This document shows, piece by piece, positions 1-7,690 of a stretch of DNA of 14,799 nucleotides (its first letter is position 1; each line of letters starts with the position of its first letter). The translations under genes were made by a program, and so were the position numbers. The DNA lies in the NCBI GenBank assembly GCA_900550935.1, contig URUD01000058.1, positions 1 through 14,799 on the forward strand, given 5' to 3'. The DNA is from an uncultured Roseburia sp. (GTDB taxonomy: Bacteria; Bacillota; Clostridia; Lachnospirales; Lachnospiraceae). Under the pieces are notes generated by a model that made no database searches, was not told the origin of the DNA, and was given only the letters and a program-made list of their open reading frames with translations.

Positions 1-1
1 T

Positions 2-526
2 GATGATTCTCTGGAAATCGCGGTATTAGACGATGGACCAAGTGCCGATTATGCGACTTATTTTTACCGGTATGACGGAAGTGCGCTGGCGTTTATCGGG
101 GAAGTGGATGGTTTCCCTTTTAAGGAGCAGAATGGCGGAATCAATGGTTTTACCGGGCAAAACGGAATCAATGGAACAATCCGTACAGATATTCTTGAAA
201 CCGCATATCTTAATGGATACTGGTGGTATGACAGCAATGCACGGAAACTGGAATATATGGATGGCGGTATGCATCAATACAAGTATTTTACACCGCACAG
301 ATTATATGTGGATCTTCCGTTGTGGAAAGCTATGGATCAGAATTCGGAACAGGTAACGGTTTCGTCCGGGCAGGATGTTTTCTTTATCAGCTCTGATGCA
401 AAGGAATGGATCTATGTACGTGCAAAAGACGGAACAGAAGGGTACATCCATGTGGATGGTGAAAATGTCAGCAATGTCGGCAGACCCGGCACGGAAGTTT
501 TTTCGGAGTTAAATTACTTTGACTAG
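2..526 (+). CDS. C-terminal part of a protein with an SH3-like domain (5' end outside window)
   Basis: The frame is open from the first bases and ends at TAG 524-526, giving 174 residues. An internal ATG at 104 is not the start, because the reading frame continues upstream with an acidic stretch (DDGPSADYATYFYRYDG) like the Asp-rich beta repeats of VCBS/FG-GAP-type or related Clostridial hypothetical proteins. The middle is rich in Gly, Asn and Tyr. The last 60 residues (SGQDVFFISSDAKEWIYVRA, then DGTEGYIHVDGE) have the spacing of a bacterial SH3-like fold: hydrophobic strands, an EWIYVRA core and a GYI turn. Such domains usually bind cell wall or act as protein-interaction modules. Signal peptide and anchor cannot be judged because the N-terminus is missing. 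No U-run terminator clearly follows. The function is unknown; the SH3-like call is by eye. Confidence 0.7.
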   Translation, partial: DDSLEIAVLDDGPSADYATYFYRYDGSALAFIGEVDGFPFKEQNGGINGFTGQNGINGTIRTDILETAYLNGYWWYDSNARKLEYMDGGMHQYKYFTPHRLYVDLPLWKAMDQNSEQVTVSSGQDVFFISSDAKEWIYVRAKDGTEGYIHVDGENVSNVGRPGTEVFSELNYFD

Positions 527-673
527 TGTATAAAAACAAATACACGGAATAAAGATAATTTTTTTCGATTTGGACTTGTAGATTTCAACAAAATGTGCGA
601 AAATAGGTACGGTATGTTAAATGTATAACAAAGTCGATACATACAGTTCTATTTAAGCGAAAGGAGTCTTAAA

Positions 674-1366
674 ATGATTTACACTAAGGAAGTTGAAAAC
701 ATGTGTCCTGTAGCAAAGGGCGCAAAACATGAACCAGCTCCAATTCCAGAAGAAGGAAAATGGGTTCATTCCAAAAAAATCGAGGATATTTCAGGTTTTA
801 CACATGGTGTAGGCTGGTGTGCTCCTCAGCAGGGTGCCTGCAAACTTTCATTAAATGTAAAAAATGGTGTGATCGAAGAAGCATTGGTTGAGACAATCGG
901 ATGCTCTGGTATGACACATTCTGCAGCTATGGCAGCAGAGGTTTTACAGGGAAAGACAATTCTTGAAGCATTAAACACAGACCTTGTTTGTGATGCAATC
1001 AATACAGCAATGAGAGAGTTATTCTTACAGATCGTTTACGGACGTACTCAGAGTGCTTTCTCTGATGACGGTCTTGCAGTAGGTGCAGGTCTTGAGGATT
1101 TAGGTAAAGGACTTCGTTCTCAGGTTGGTACGATGTACGCTACCAAAGAAAAAGGTGTTCGTTACTTAGAGATGGCAGAAGGTTATGTAACCGGTATCGC
1201 ACTGGATGCAGACAACGAAGTAATCGGATATCAGTTCGTTTCTCTTGGAAAAATGACTGACTTCATCAAAAAAGGTGATGATCCTAACACAGCATGGGAG
1301 AAAGCAAAAGGTCAGTATGGCCGTGTAGCAGATGCTGTTAAGATTATCGACCCGAGAGAAGAGTAG
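674..1366 (+). CDS. NifU/IscU-like iron-sulfur cluster assembly scaffold protein, paired with GGGtGRT protein
   Basis: This 230-residue protein starts at ATG 674, eight bases after an AAGGAG site (661-665). The next ATG (codon 10) has no such site. Residues 45-110 resemble the NifU N-terminal/IscU fold: C56 sits where the first IscU ligand lies (before KLSLNVKNGVIEEALVETIG), C77 matches the second (GCSGMTHSAAMAAEVL), and C106 may supply the third. C11 and C49 are extra cysteines. The conserved aspartate that follows the first ligand in IscU is absent (C56-K57), and the closing segment with the third ligand is changed. An extra C-terminal region of about 100 residues (131-230) has no counterpart in IscU. 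It forms an operon with the next gene (18 bases between them). I infer a role in building or carrying an Fe-S cluster, possibly for the GGGtGRT partner. The exact client is unknown. Confidence 0.82.
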   Translation: MIYTKEVENMCPVAKGAKHEPAPIPEEGKWVHSKKIEDISGFTHGVGWCAPQQGACKLSLNVKNGVIEEALVETIGCSGMTHSAAMAAEVLQGKTILEALNTDLVCDAINTAMRELFLQIVYGRTQSAFSDDGLAVGAGLEDLGKGLRSQVGTMYATKEKGVRYLEMAEGYVTGIALDADNEVIGYQFVSLGKMTDFIKKGDDPNTAWEKAKGQYGRVADAVKIIDPREE

Positions 1367-1384
1367 GAAAGGAGACGGACGAAA

Positions 1385-2395
1385 ATGGCATTATTTGAAG
1401 GATATGAAAGAAGAATTGACCAGATCAACGCTGTTTTAAACAGCTATGGTATCAGCTCGATCGAAGAAGCTGAAAAAATTACAAAAGATGCTGGACTTGA
1501 CGTATACGATCAGGTAAAGAAAATCCAGCCAATCTGTTTCGAGAACGCTTGCTGGGCTTACACTGTAGGTGCTGCAATCGCAATCAAAAAAGGATGCACA
1601 AGAGCTGCTGATGCTGCTGCAGCAATCGGTGAGGGACTTCAGGCATTCTGTATCCCGGGTTCTGTTGCTGACCACAGAAAAGTAGGTTTAGGACATGGTA
1701 ACCTTGGTAAAATGTTATTAGAGGAAGAGACAGAGTGCTTCTGCTTCTTAGCAGGACATGAGTCATTCGCAGCTGCTGAGGGTGCAATCGGTATCGCTGA
1801 GAAAGCAAACAAAGTACGTCAGAAACCATTACGTGTTATCTTAAACGGACTTGGAAAAGATGCTGCACAGATCATTTCCCGTATCAACGGATTTACATTT
1901 GTTGAGACACAGTATGATTACAAAGCTGCTAAATTAAATGTTGTATATGAGAAAGCATACTCTAACGGGCTTCGTGCAACTGTAAAATGCTACGGTGCAG
2001 ATGACGTTCAGGAAGGTGTTGCAATCATGCACCATGAGAACGTAGGTGTTTCCATCACTGGTAACTCTACCAACCCAACACGTTTCCAGCACCCGGTTGC
2101 AGGTACATACAAGAAAGAATGTATCGAGCAGGGTAAGAAATACTTCTCAGTTGCTTCCGGCGGTGGTACAGGACGTACACTTCACCCGGATAACATGGCA
2201 GCAGGTCCGGCTTCTTATGGTATGACAGATACTATGGGACGTATGCACTCTGATGCACAGTTTGCAGGTTCTTCTTCCGTTCCGGCTCACGTAGAGATGA
2301 TGGGTCTGATCGGTATGGGAAATAACCCAATGGTTGGCGCAACTGTAGCAGTTGCAGTTTCTGTTGAGGAAGCTCACAAAGCTGGAAAATTTTAA
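1385..2395 (+). CDS. GGGtGRT protein (uncharacterised family linked to Fe-S scaffold)
   Basis: This 336-residue protein starts at ATG 1385 behind AAAGGAG (about 1369-1375). The family signature GGGTGRT is at residues 259-265, in the context VASGGGTGRTLHPDNMAAGP. The protein has no predicted signal peptide or long hydrophobic helix and should be cytoplasmic. It has many Ala/Gly-rich stretches and several cysteines (for example PICFENACW, KKGC, AFCIPG, ECFCF, VKCYG, KKEC) that could ligate a metal or cluster, plus His-containing segments (VGLGHGNLG, IMHHENVG, RFQHPVAG). The glycine-rich signature may bind a nucleotide or phosphate group, but this is a guess. It always reads on from the upstream NifU-like gene here, and a strong terminator follows directly, so the two form a closed transcription unit. 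Codon use looks biased toward frequent codons, suggesting high expression. The biochemical activity is not known to me. Confidence 0.88.
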   Translation: MALFEGYERRIDQINAVLNSYGISSIEEAEKITKDAGLDVYDQVKKIQPICFENACWAYTVGAAIAIKKGCTRAADAAAAIGEGLQAFCIPGSVADHRKVGLGHGNLGKMLLEEETECFCFLAGHESFAAAEGAIGIAEKANKVRQKPLRVILNGLGKDAAQIISRINGFTFVETQYDYKAAKLNVVYEKAYSNGLRATVKCYGADDVQEGVAIMHHENVGVSITGNSTNPTRFQHPVAGTYKKECIEQGKKYFSVASGGGTGRTLHPDNMAAGPASYGMTDTMGRMHSDAQFAGSSSVPAHVEMMGLIGMGNNPMVGATVAVAVSVEEAHKAGKF

Positions 2396-2422
2396 GATAA
2401 AACGCAGTAAATAAGCGGATTT

Positions 2423-2457
2423 GAGGACTTTTAGGGATTCCTAAGAGTCCTCTTTTT
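2423..2457 (+). terminator. Rho-independent terminator of the scaffold/GGGtGRT operon
   Basis: A 13-bp stem (2423-2435 with 2440-2452, one G-U pair) closes a GATT loop and is followed by five T (2453-2457). It begins 27 bases after the GGGtGRT stop codon. Confidence 0.93.
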
Positions 2458-2561
2458 GATGCAACTAAAAATAGAAAAAGGTGTGTTAGAATTATGTATT
2501 ATAAAATTTATATACAAAATCACTAAATTGTATACATATATTCGCACAATTAACAAATATA

Positions 2562-2590
2562 TTGCAATAATTACTGCTTTATGATAAAAT
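2562..2590 (+). promoter_or_regulatory. Sigma-A-type promoter for the secreted protein gene
   Basis: TTGCAA (2562-2567), 17 bases, then TAAAAT (2585-2590). Predicted transcription start is near 2597, about 40 bases before the ATG at 2637. The region 2460-2560 upstream is very AT-rich and contains an inverted repeat (see findings). Confidence 0.6.
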
Positions 2591-2636
2591 GTATATACTA
2601 TAAAAGTTGCAACAGCGACAAGAAGGAGGCTTACCT

Positions 2637-3794
2637 ATGCGTAATATGAAAAAGAAGATAAGTTGGAGTCTTGCAGCACTGCTGATTGTAATGAACCTTG
2701 GTAACGCAACGGTTTATGCAAAAGAAGGTGCAGAGTATCAGGAAACAGATGAAATTGTATACACACAGGACGTTGTGACGGATTTTGATGCTGACATTGA
2801 GTACGAAGAACAGACAGATGGTACCTATGAGGCCACGACGGACGATACGTCTGCCGGGGATCTGGAGTCAGGCGATATTTTGATCTTGCCGGCAACAGAA
2901 GATGCACCGGAACGGGTTATGGAAGTAAAAACGGTTACGGAAACAGGGGACGGCTATCGAATAGAAGGAGAAGAACCAGACAGCATTTTCGATGTTGTGG
3001 AAAGTGTAAACACAGAGGGAACAGCACAGGTAACGTCAGAAGATGTTGTGACAGCAGATGGAGTGACCGCCACGGATGTGCAGGCTGACAGCAGAAGTAC
3101 AAGCTGGAAAGACTGGTTTACATTTACTTCGACTGGAACAACAACGATGAATGGCATAAATTTTCACATTGACAAGCAGATTGGAACGGATGGAAGTTTG
3201 AAGGGTGACATCGCAATCAACCCATCATTAGAATATAAACTTGTTTTTGATCTGTCAGGTGTACAGGAGATGACGGCAGCTTTAGATACACAGTTGAAGA
3301 TATCAGATTTTACTGTTTCTGCACAGAAAGCGGGAAATATTCCGGTTGCAATACTTCCATATACATTTGCAGATGGAATGTTTACAGCATATGTAACGAT
3401 AAGCTTGGTTTATTCTGCCGAAGGCGAAATTTATTTTGATTATGAAGTAGATGGAGTTTGTGGCGTGAACTATGACGGCAAAGAGACAAGCCTTATTTGC
3501 TCTTACGAACCGGATGTATTCGATTATGGAGTTGCTGCAAATGGAAAAATTGGGGCACAGTTTAATGTTGGTCTGACTGCATATGGTACATATCAGGTGA
3601 TGAATGCAGAATTAAATACCGGAATTGCAGCACTGACACAGAAGGAACAGGGAAAAACGGGATATGGTGAAGTGTATTTTTACCTTGATGGCAGTTATGG
3701 ATATGGAAGTATTTTAGAGCCTTATGGCATCTGCGGTGCAAAAGTAATTTATGGAAAAGAAAACAGTCCGCTGAAATATGAAATTACATTCTAA
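2637..3794 (+). CDS. Secreted protein of unknown function with Sec signal peptide
   Basis: I place the start at ATG 2637, seven bases after AGAAGGAGG (2621-2629); the longer frame from TTG 2607 would bury that site. The product has 385 residues. Residues 1-28 form a signal peptide: MRNMKKK, a hydrophobic core (SLAALLIVMNL), and a likely cut after VYA. No lipobox or sortase motif is visible, so it is probably released. Residues 29-125 are acidic and Thr/Asp-rich. They include GDILILPATEDAPERVMEV followed by a GEEPDSIFDVVESV segment, a pattern I have seen in surface-protein modules of Firmicutes. Residues about 160-385 are beta-rich with alternating aromatic and Gly residues (YFYLDGSYGYGS), and hold three cysteines. 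It is flanked by its own promoter and is not co-directionally linked to an identifiable pathway. I do not recognise the family. Confidence 0.85.
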   Translation: MRNMKKKISWSLAALLIVMNLGNATVYAKEGAEYQETDEIVYTQDVVTDFDADIEYEEQTDGTYEATTDDTSAGDLESGDILILPATEDAPERVMEVKTVTETGDGYRIEGEEPDSIFDVVESVNTEGTAQVTSEDVVTADGVTATDVQADSRSTSWKDWFTFTSTGTTTMNGINFHIDKQIGTDGSLKGDIAINPSLEYKLVFDLSGVQEMTAALDTQLKISDFTVSAQKAGNIPVAILPYTFADGMFTAYVTISLVYSAEGEIYFDYEVDGVCGVNYDGKETSLICSYEPDVFDYGVAANGKIGAQFNVGLTAYGTYQVMNAELNTGIAALTQKEQGKTGYGEVYFYLDGSYGYGSILEPYGICGAKVIYGKENSPLKYEITF

Positions 3795-3809
3795 AATTGT
3801 ATAAATTAC

Positions 3810-3838
3810 TTGCCAATGGTATGAGTTCGTGCTATGCT
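3810..3838 (+). promoter_or_regulatory. Sigma-A-type promoter for the symporter gene
   Basis: TTGCCA (3810-3815), 17 bases, TATGCT (3833-3838). Predicted start near 3845, which falls inside the inverted repeat 3838-3857, leaving a leader of about 35 bases before the ATG at 3882. Confidence 0.65.
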
Positions 3839-3857
3839 ACTGTAAAGTGATACAGTA
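3838..3857. promoter_or_regulatory. Perfect inverted repeat at the symporter transcription start (candidate operator)
   Basis: TACTGTA (3838-3844), six bases, TACAGTA (3851-3857). The palindrome overlaps the last base of the -10 box and the predicted start, the classic place for a repressor to block transcription. The cognate regulator is unknown and is not encoded in this window. Confidence 0.45.
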
Positions 3858-3881
3858 AACAAAGGAAAAGGAAAAATACCA

Positions 3882-5264
3882 ATGTTAAAAGTAATTGATG
3901 ATTTTGTCTGGGGTGTGCCGCTGATTGTGTTGATTCTTAGTGTGGGGATTTTCCTCACGATCCGTCTGCGGGGGCTTCAGATCACAAAACTTTCACTTGC
4001 GGTCCGTCATATTATTGCGAATGAGAAGAATGGAAAGGATGGAGAGGTGTCGAGCTTTGCGGCCCTTTGTACAGCATTGTCGGCGACGATCGGAACCGGA
4101 AATATTGTCGGAGTGGCAACCGCTATCGTTGCAGGAGGACCGGGTGCACTGTTCTGGATGTGGATCGCAGCACTTTTTGGAACGGCAACGAAATATGCAG
4201 AGTGTCTGCTGGCAATTAAATTCCGTGTGGTGGAAGAGGATGGTCACGTTGTAGGTGGTCCATTCTATTACATAGAGAATGGTATGGGAAAGAAATTCCG
4301 GTGGCTTGGACAGATCTTTGCATTCTTTGGTGTAGGTGTGGGGCTGCTTGGCATTGGTACTTTTACACAGATCAATGGGATTACCAGCGCGGTAAAGAGC
4401 TTTTTTGATCCGGAACTGGCATGGACCATTGATCTGTTTGGCAAGACTTATTCCTGGAGCGTAGTGATCTCAGGACTGATCTTAACCGTATGTGTAGCAC
4501 TGGTTATCATTGGTGGAATCAAGCGTATCTCATCCGTGGCACAGGTGGTCGTTCCATTTATGGCACTGATTTATGTAGTGACAGTACTGATCATCTTATT
4601 TACCCATGTGACAGAGATACCAGCAGCAATTGTAACAATCGTACAGAGTGCGTTTGGACTAAGAGCGGCAGCCGGTGGTGCACTTGGAGCAGTCATGGTG
4701 GCGATGCAGAAAGGAATTGCAAGAGGAATTTTTTCCAATGAGGCGGGACTTGGAAGTGCCCCGATCGCGGCTGCAACAGCAAAAACAGATGAACCTGTGG
4801 CACAGGGACTGGTATCGATGATGGGAACGGTCATTGACACACTGATCATCTGTACGATGACAGGACTTTCCATCGTGATCACGGATACATGGAATATCGG
4901 ACTGGATGGTGTGGATGTTACAACAAAGGCATTTCAGATTGGACTTCCGTTTCCGGAACAGGTGTCGTCCTTCCTTTTAATGTTATGTCTGGTATTTTTT
5001 GCATTTACCACGATCCTTGGATGGAATTATTACAGCGAAAAATGTCTGGAATACCTGATCGGCAATAAACCGGCTGTATTAAAAGGATATAGATGGCTGT
5101 ATATTCTTGCAGTTTTTATCGGACCTTTTATGACTGTATCAGCAGTCTGGACGATCGCGGATATCTTTAACGGACTGATGGCGCTGCCAAACCTGGTGGC
5201 TCTGGTAGCGCTCAGCGGTGTCGTGGTGCAGGAAACAAAAAAATATTTTGAAAAATTAAATTAG
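3882..5264 (+). CDS. Sodium:alanine/glycine-type amino acid symporter (AGCS family)
   Basis: This 460-residue integral membrane protein moves a small neutral amino acid (alanine or glycine in studied members) into the cell with Na+. Family hallmarks are visible: near residues 68-77 ATIGTGNIVG, then VAGGPGALFWMWIAALFG and TKYAECLLA in the helix 2-3 region, GIARGIFSNEAGLGSAPIAA in the middle, and TTILGWNYYSEKCLEYL near the C-terminus. About 11 hydrophobic helices can be counted, and the length is typical for the family. The start ATG at 3882 follows a GGAAAAGGAAAA purine stretch, a weaker ribosome site than its neighbours have. It is a single-gene transcription unit with its own promoter, possible operator and terminator. 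The exact substrate cannot be told from sequence alone. Confidence 0.95.
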   Translation: MLKVIDDFVWGVPLIVLILSVGIFLTIRLRGLQITKLSLAVRHIIANEKNGKDGEVSSFAALCTALSATIGTGNIVGVATAIVAGGPGALFWMWIAALFGTATKYAECLLAIKFRVVEEDGHVVGGPFYYIENGMGKKFRWLGQIFAFFGVGVGLLGIGTFTQINGITSAVKSFFDPELAWTIDLFGKTYSWSVVISGLILTVCVALVIIGGIKRISSVAQVVVPFMALIYVVTVLIILFTHVTEIPAAIVTIVQSAFGLRAAAGGALGAVMVAMQKGIARGIFSNEAGLGSAPIAAATAKTDEPVAQGLVSMMGTVIDTLIICTMTGLSIVITDTWNIGLDGVDVTTKAFQIGLPFPEQVSSFLLMLCLVFFAFTTILGWNYYSEKCLEYLIGNKPAVLKGYRWLYILAVFIGPFMTVSAVWTIADIFNGLMALPNLVALVALSGVVVQETKKYFEKLN

Positions 5265-5274
5265 AATGAAAAAG

Positions 5275-5309
5275 AGGCAGACTATGGGTTAAACCAGAGT
5301 CTGTCTTTT
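5275..5309 (+). terminator. Rho-independent terminator after the symporter gene
   Basis: Stem 5275-5287 with 5294-5306 (12 of 13 positions pair, including one G-U; one A/G mismatch) around a six-base loop, followed by T at 5306-5309. It starts 10 bases after the stop codon. Confidence 0.85.
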
Positions 5310-5415
5310 ACTGTACAAAGGGAATGATGATGGGATGCTATACATCCTGACGGATTTGTCTGTTTATTTTCCCTCAAAAATGTTATATAATGGTAAAGCT
5401 ATTTTGTTTCTTTTA

Positions 5416-5424
5416 TGCTAAAAT
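5416..5424 (+). promoter_or_regulatory. Candidate extended -10 promoter for the YhgE/Pip cassette
   Basis: TG-C-TAAAAT (5416-5424) fits an extended -10 element without a good -35 box. It would start transcription near 5431, leaving a short leader before ATG 5455. An alternative is TATAAT at 5386-5391 with a weak TTTATT 17 bases upstream (5363-5368). The sequence does not decide between them. Confidence 0.4.
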
Positions 5425-5454
5425 AGTTATGAAGTAAGCAAGGAGAAATTACAT

Positions 5455-7677
5455 ATGAAAAATATTTGGGCCATTTTTTCGGGTGATTTAAAGCGATTGA
5501 TCAAAAATCCGTTTGCACTTATCATTGCAATCGGTCTATGCGTGATTCCTTCTTTGTATGCGTGGTTTAATATTTATGCAAACTGGGATCCTTATGCCAA
5601 TACTGCCAATATCAAGATTGCAGCGGTATCGGAGGATAAGGGATATACGATGCAGGACGGAACGCAGGAAAATATGGGAGATCAGGTACTGGATCAGTTA
5701 AAAGAAAATACGGCGATCGGCTGGGAGTTCCTGGATGATAAGCAGGAAGCGATCGACGGTGTTTACAGTGGTAAATATTATGCCGCAGTCGTGATCAGCG
5801 AAGACTTTACCTATATGATGTATAACTTTTTCAAAGAAGACTTTAACAGTCCATCCATTACCTACTATGAAAATGAAAAGAAGAATGCAATTGCGGTTAA
5901 GATCACAGATACAGCGGTTTCGACCTTAAAGCAGAGCATTAATGAGACTTTCATTGAAGTAGTGGCAAGCAGTATCTTTACACAGACCAATAATCTTTCG
6001 GATAAGATCGCAGGCGGGGATGAATTTGAGAAGTTCCAGAAGAAGATAGAAGACCTTAACAACAATCTGATTTCCTACAGTGGCATGATTGATACTTTTA
6101 TTTCAGGAAATGAGGCATTGACTCAGTCCGTTGCAGAGGCAAAGGGAAGTATTCCGGGGCTGAGTAAAGATATCCAGTCCGGCTCACAGCATTTTTCTGA
6201 TACGAAGAACAGCCTGACAGAGACACAGACCTCGCTGTCTACATTCAGTGACAGCGTACAGCAGACCATGTCTCAGATCAAAACATCCATTGATCAGATC
6301 AATTCGGATATTAAGGCGACAAATCTGGCAGAAAATGCACAAAAGACAGCAGACAGCATTGGTCAGACCGCAGCAGATACTGCAGCATTAAAGAAACAGC
6401 TTCAGGATCTGCAGACACATTTAAGTCAGGTGACAGTGGAAGGAAATATTTCAGAAGAAGAAAAAAAAGTAATTTCTGATATCATTGGTACGATCGGAAC
6501 AATCGACAGTGGGGCATCTGATATCCAGAATGCGGTAAACGGTATCAATCAGATGCTGGCGGGTTCAGGAAGCAGTGTTGCGATGGGAAGCACGGCAGGA
6601 ATCGATGTTTCAGGAAGCCAGGTGGCAGATTCGGTAAATGCATCCATTGGAAATATGTCAGAAATGCTCTCCATGTGCAGCCAGTCGATTGACAATATGC
6701 AGCAGGTATACGTCAACAGCCTTGTACCACAGATGACGAGCGTGATCGACAGCATGGAGCAGATGTTAAATAACGTTACAACATTACTGGATAATTTAGA
6801 CAGCACAATGGGAAATGTCAGCACCGTATTTTCAGGTATTGAAATGACGGTGAACAGTACCAGTGACAGTTTGGAGCAGATCCAGGAAGTGATCAAAGAA
6901 GTCAGCACAAAACTGACAGATTTGATCGATAAATTGAATACCGTCAGTGATGACGAGAAGGTAATGGCTTTGCTGGATTTCTTACGTGGAGATCCGGAAG
7001 AGTACGGCGCATTCTTCTCACAGCCGGTTTCCGTAAAAACAGAAGCAGTATATCCGATTGCAAACTATGGTTCTGCAATGACACCTTTCTATACGATCCT
7101 GGCAATGTGGGTAGGTGGAACCGTTCTGGTTGCATTAATTAAAGTAAAAGCAGAGCCAAAAGGACTGGAAAACGTAAAATCTTATCATTTATACTTTGGC
7201 AGATATTTACTGTTCTTTGTACTTGGACAGTTACAGGCGGCAATCGTTGTTCTGGGTGATATTTATCTGCTGGGATGCCAGATTCTGTATCCGGGACTGT
7301 TCTGGTTTGTGGCGTCGCTGGCAAGCTTTACCTTTACAGTACTGATCTACTCACTGGCACTTGCCTTTGGGGATGTCGGAAAAGCTCTTGCGGTTGTTAT
7401 CATGGTAATCCAGATTGCAGGGTCCGGCGGTACATTTCCAATTGAGTTATTGCCGCAGATCTACCGTAATATTTATATTTTCTTCCCGTTCCCGTATGCG
7501 ATCAATGCAATGCGTGAGACCATCGGAGGAATGTATGGCAATTATTACGTGAAGAATCTGGCAGAACTGCTGATCTTTGCAGTAGTAGGTCTTATGATCG
7601 GTCTGGTGATCCGTCTCCCATTTATCAAGATCAGTCACTTTATGGAAGAGCGGATGGAAGATACAAAATTGATGTAG
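5455..7677 (+). CDS. YhgE/Pip-family membrane protein, first paralogue
   Basis: This 740-residue protein starts at ATG 5455, nine bases after AAGGAG (5440-5445). The architecture is that of YhgE/Pip (phage infection protein) proteins, whose C-terminal part is ABC-2-permease-like. Residues 20-38 form one N-terminal helix ending IPSLYAWFN, followed by NWDPY and the family motifs VSEDKG and YENEKKNAIA. A long Ser/Gln/Asn-rich, mostly helical region (about 185-520) probably forms coiled coils outside the membrane. Five more helices follow from about 542 to 724, with TPFYTILAMWVGG, YFGRYLLFFVLGQ, GSGGTFPIELLPQIY and FPFPYAINAMRETIGG. Pip of Lactococcus and YueB of Bacillus are phage receptors, the latter within a type VII secretion system; the normal role of most members is unsettled. 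No ABC ATPase lies nearby. It is probably co-transcribed with the next two genes. Confidence 0.93.
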   Translation: MKNIWAIFSGDLKRLIKNPFALIIAIGLCVIPSLYAWFNIYANWDPYANTANIKIAAVSEDKGYTMQDGTQENMGDQVLDQLKENTAIGWEFLDDKQEAIDGVYSGKYYAAVVISEDFTYMMYNFFKEDFNSPSITYYENEKKNAIAVKITDTAVSTLKQSINETFIEVVASSIFTQTNNLSDKIAGGDEFEKFQKKIEDLNNNLISYSGMIDTFISGNEALTQSVAEAKGSIPGLSKDIQSGSQHFSDTKNSLTETQTSLSTFSDSVQQTMSQIKTSIDQINSDIKATNLAENAQKTADSIGQTAADTAALKKQLQDLQTHLSQVTVEGNISEEEKKVISDIIGTIGTIDSGASDIQNAVNGINQMLAGSGSSVAMGSTAGIDVSGSQVADSVNASIGNMSEMLSMCSQSIDNMQQVYVNSLVPQMTSVIDSMEQMLNNVTTLLDNLDSTMGNVSTVFSGIEMTVNSTSDSLEQIQEVIKEVSTKLTDLIDKLNTVSDDEKVMALLDFLRGDPEEYGAFFSQPVSVKTEAVYPIANYGSAMTPFYTILAMWVGGTVLVALIKVKAEPKGLENVKSYHLYFGRYLLFFVLGQLQAAIVVLGDIYLLGCQILYPGLFWFVASLASFTFTVLIYSLALAFGDVGKALAVVIMVIQIAGSGGTFPIELLPQIYRNIYIFFPFPYAINAMRETIGGMYGNYYVKNLAELLIFAVVGLMIGLVIRLPFIKISHFMEERMEDTKLM

Positions 7678-7690
7678 CATGGAGGAACTT

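Noticed and set aside
526..565. Possible terminator after the first partial gene
   Set aside because: The six-base AT-rich stem (526-531 with 540-545) is weak, and the T run begins 13 bases beyond it.
2607..2636. TTG start giving ten extra residues on the secreted protein
   Set aside because: The strong ribosome site 2621-2629 lies inside this extension and points to ATG 2637, which also gives a standard signal peptide.
3838..3857. Annotation as a LexA (SOS) box
   Set aside because: The pattern is that of gammaproteobacterial LexA, whereas Firmicute LexA recognises a different sequence and the gene is not a DNA-damage function; kept only as an operator of unknown regulator.
4571..4882. 103-codon - strand frame with a hydrophobic, Ala-rich peptide
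   Set aside because: Antisense to conserved symporter helices; hydrophobic character is a by-product of the membrane-protein codons on the other strand.
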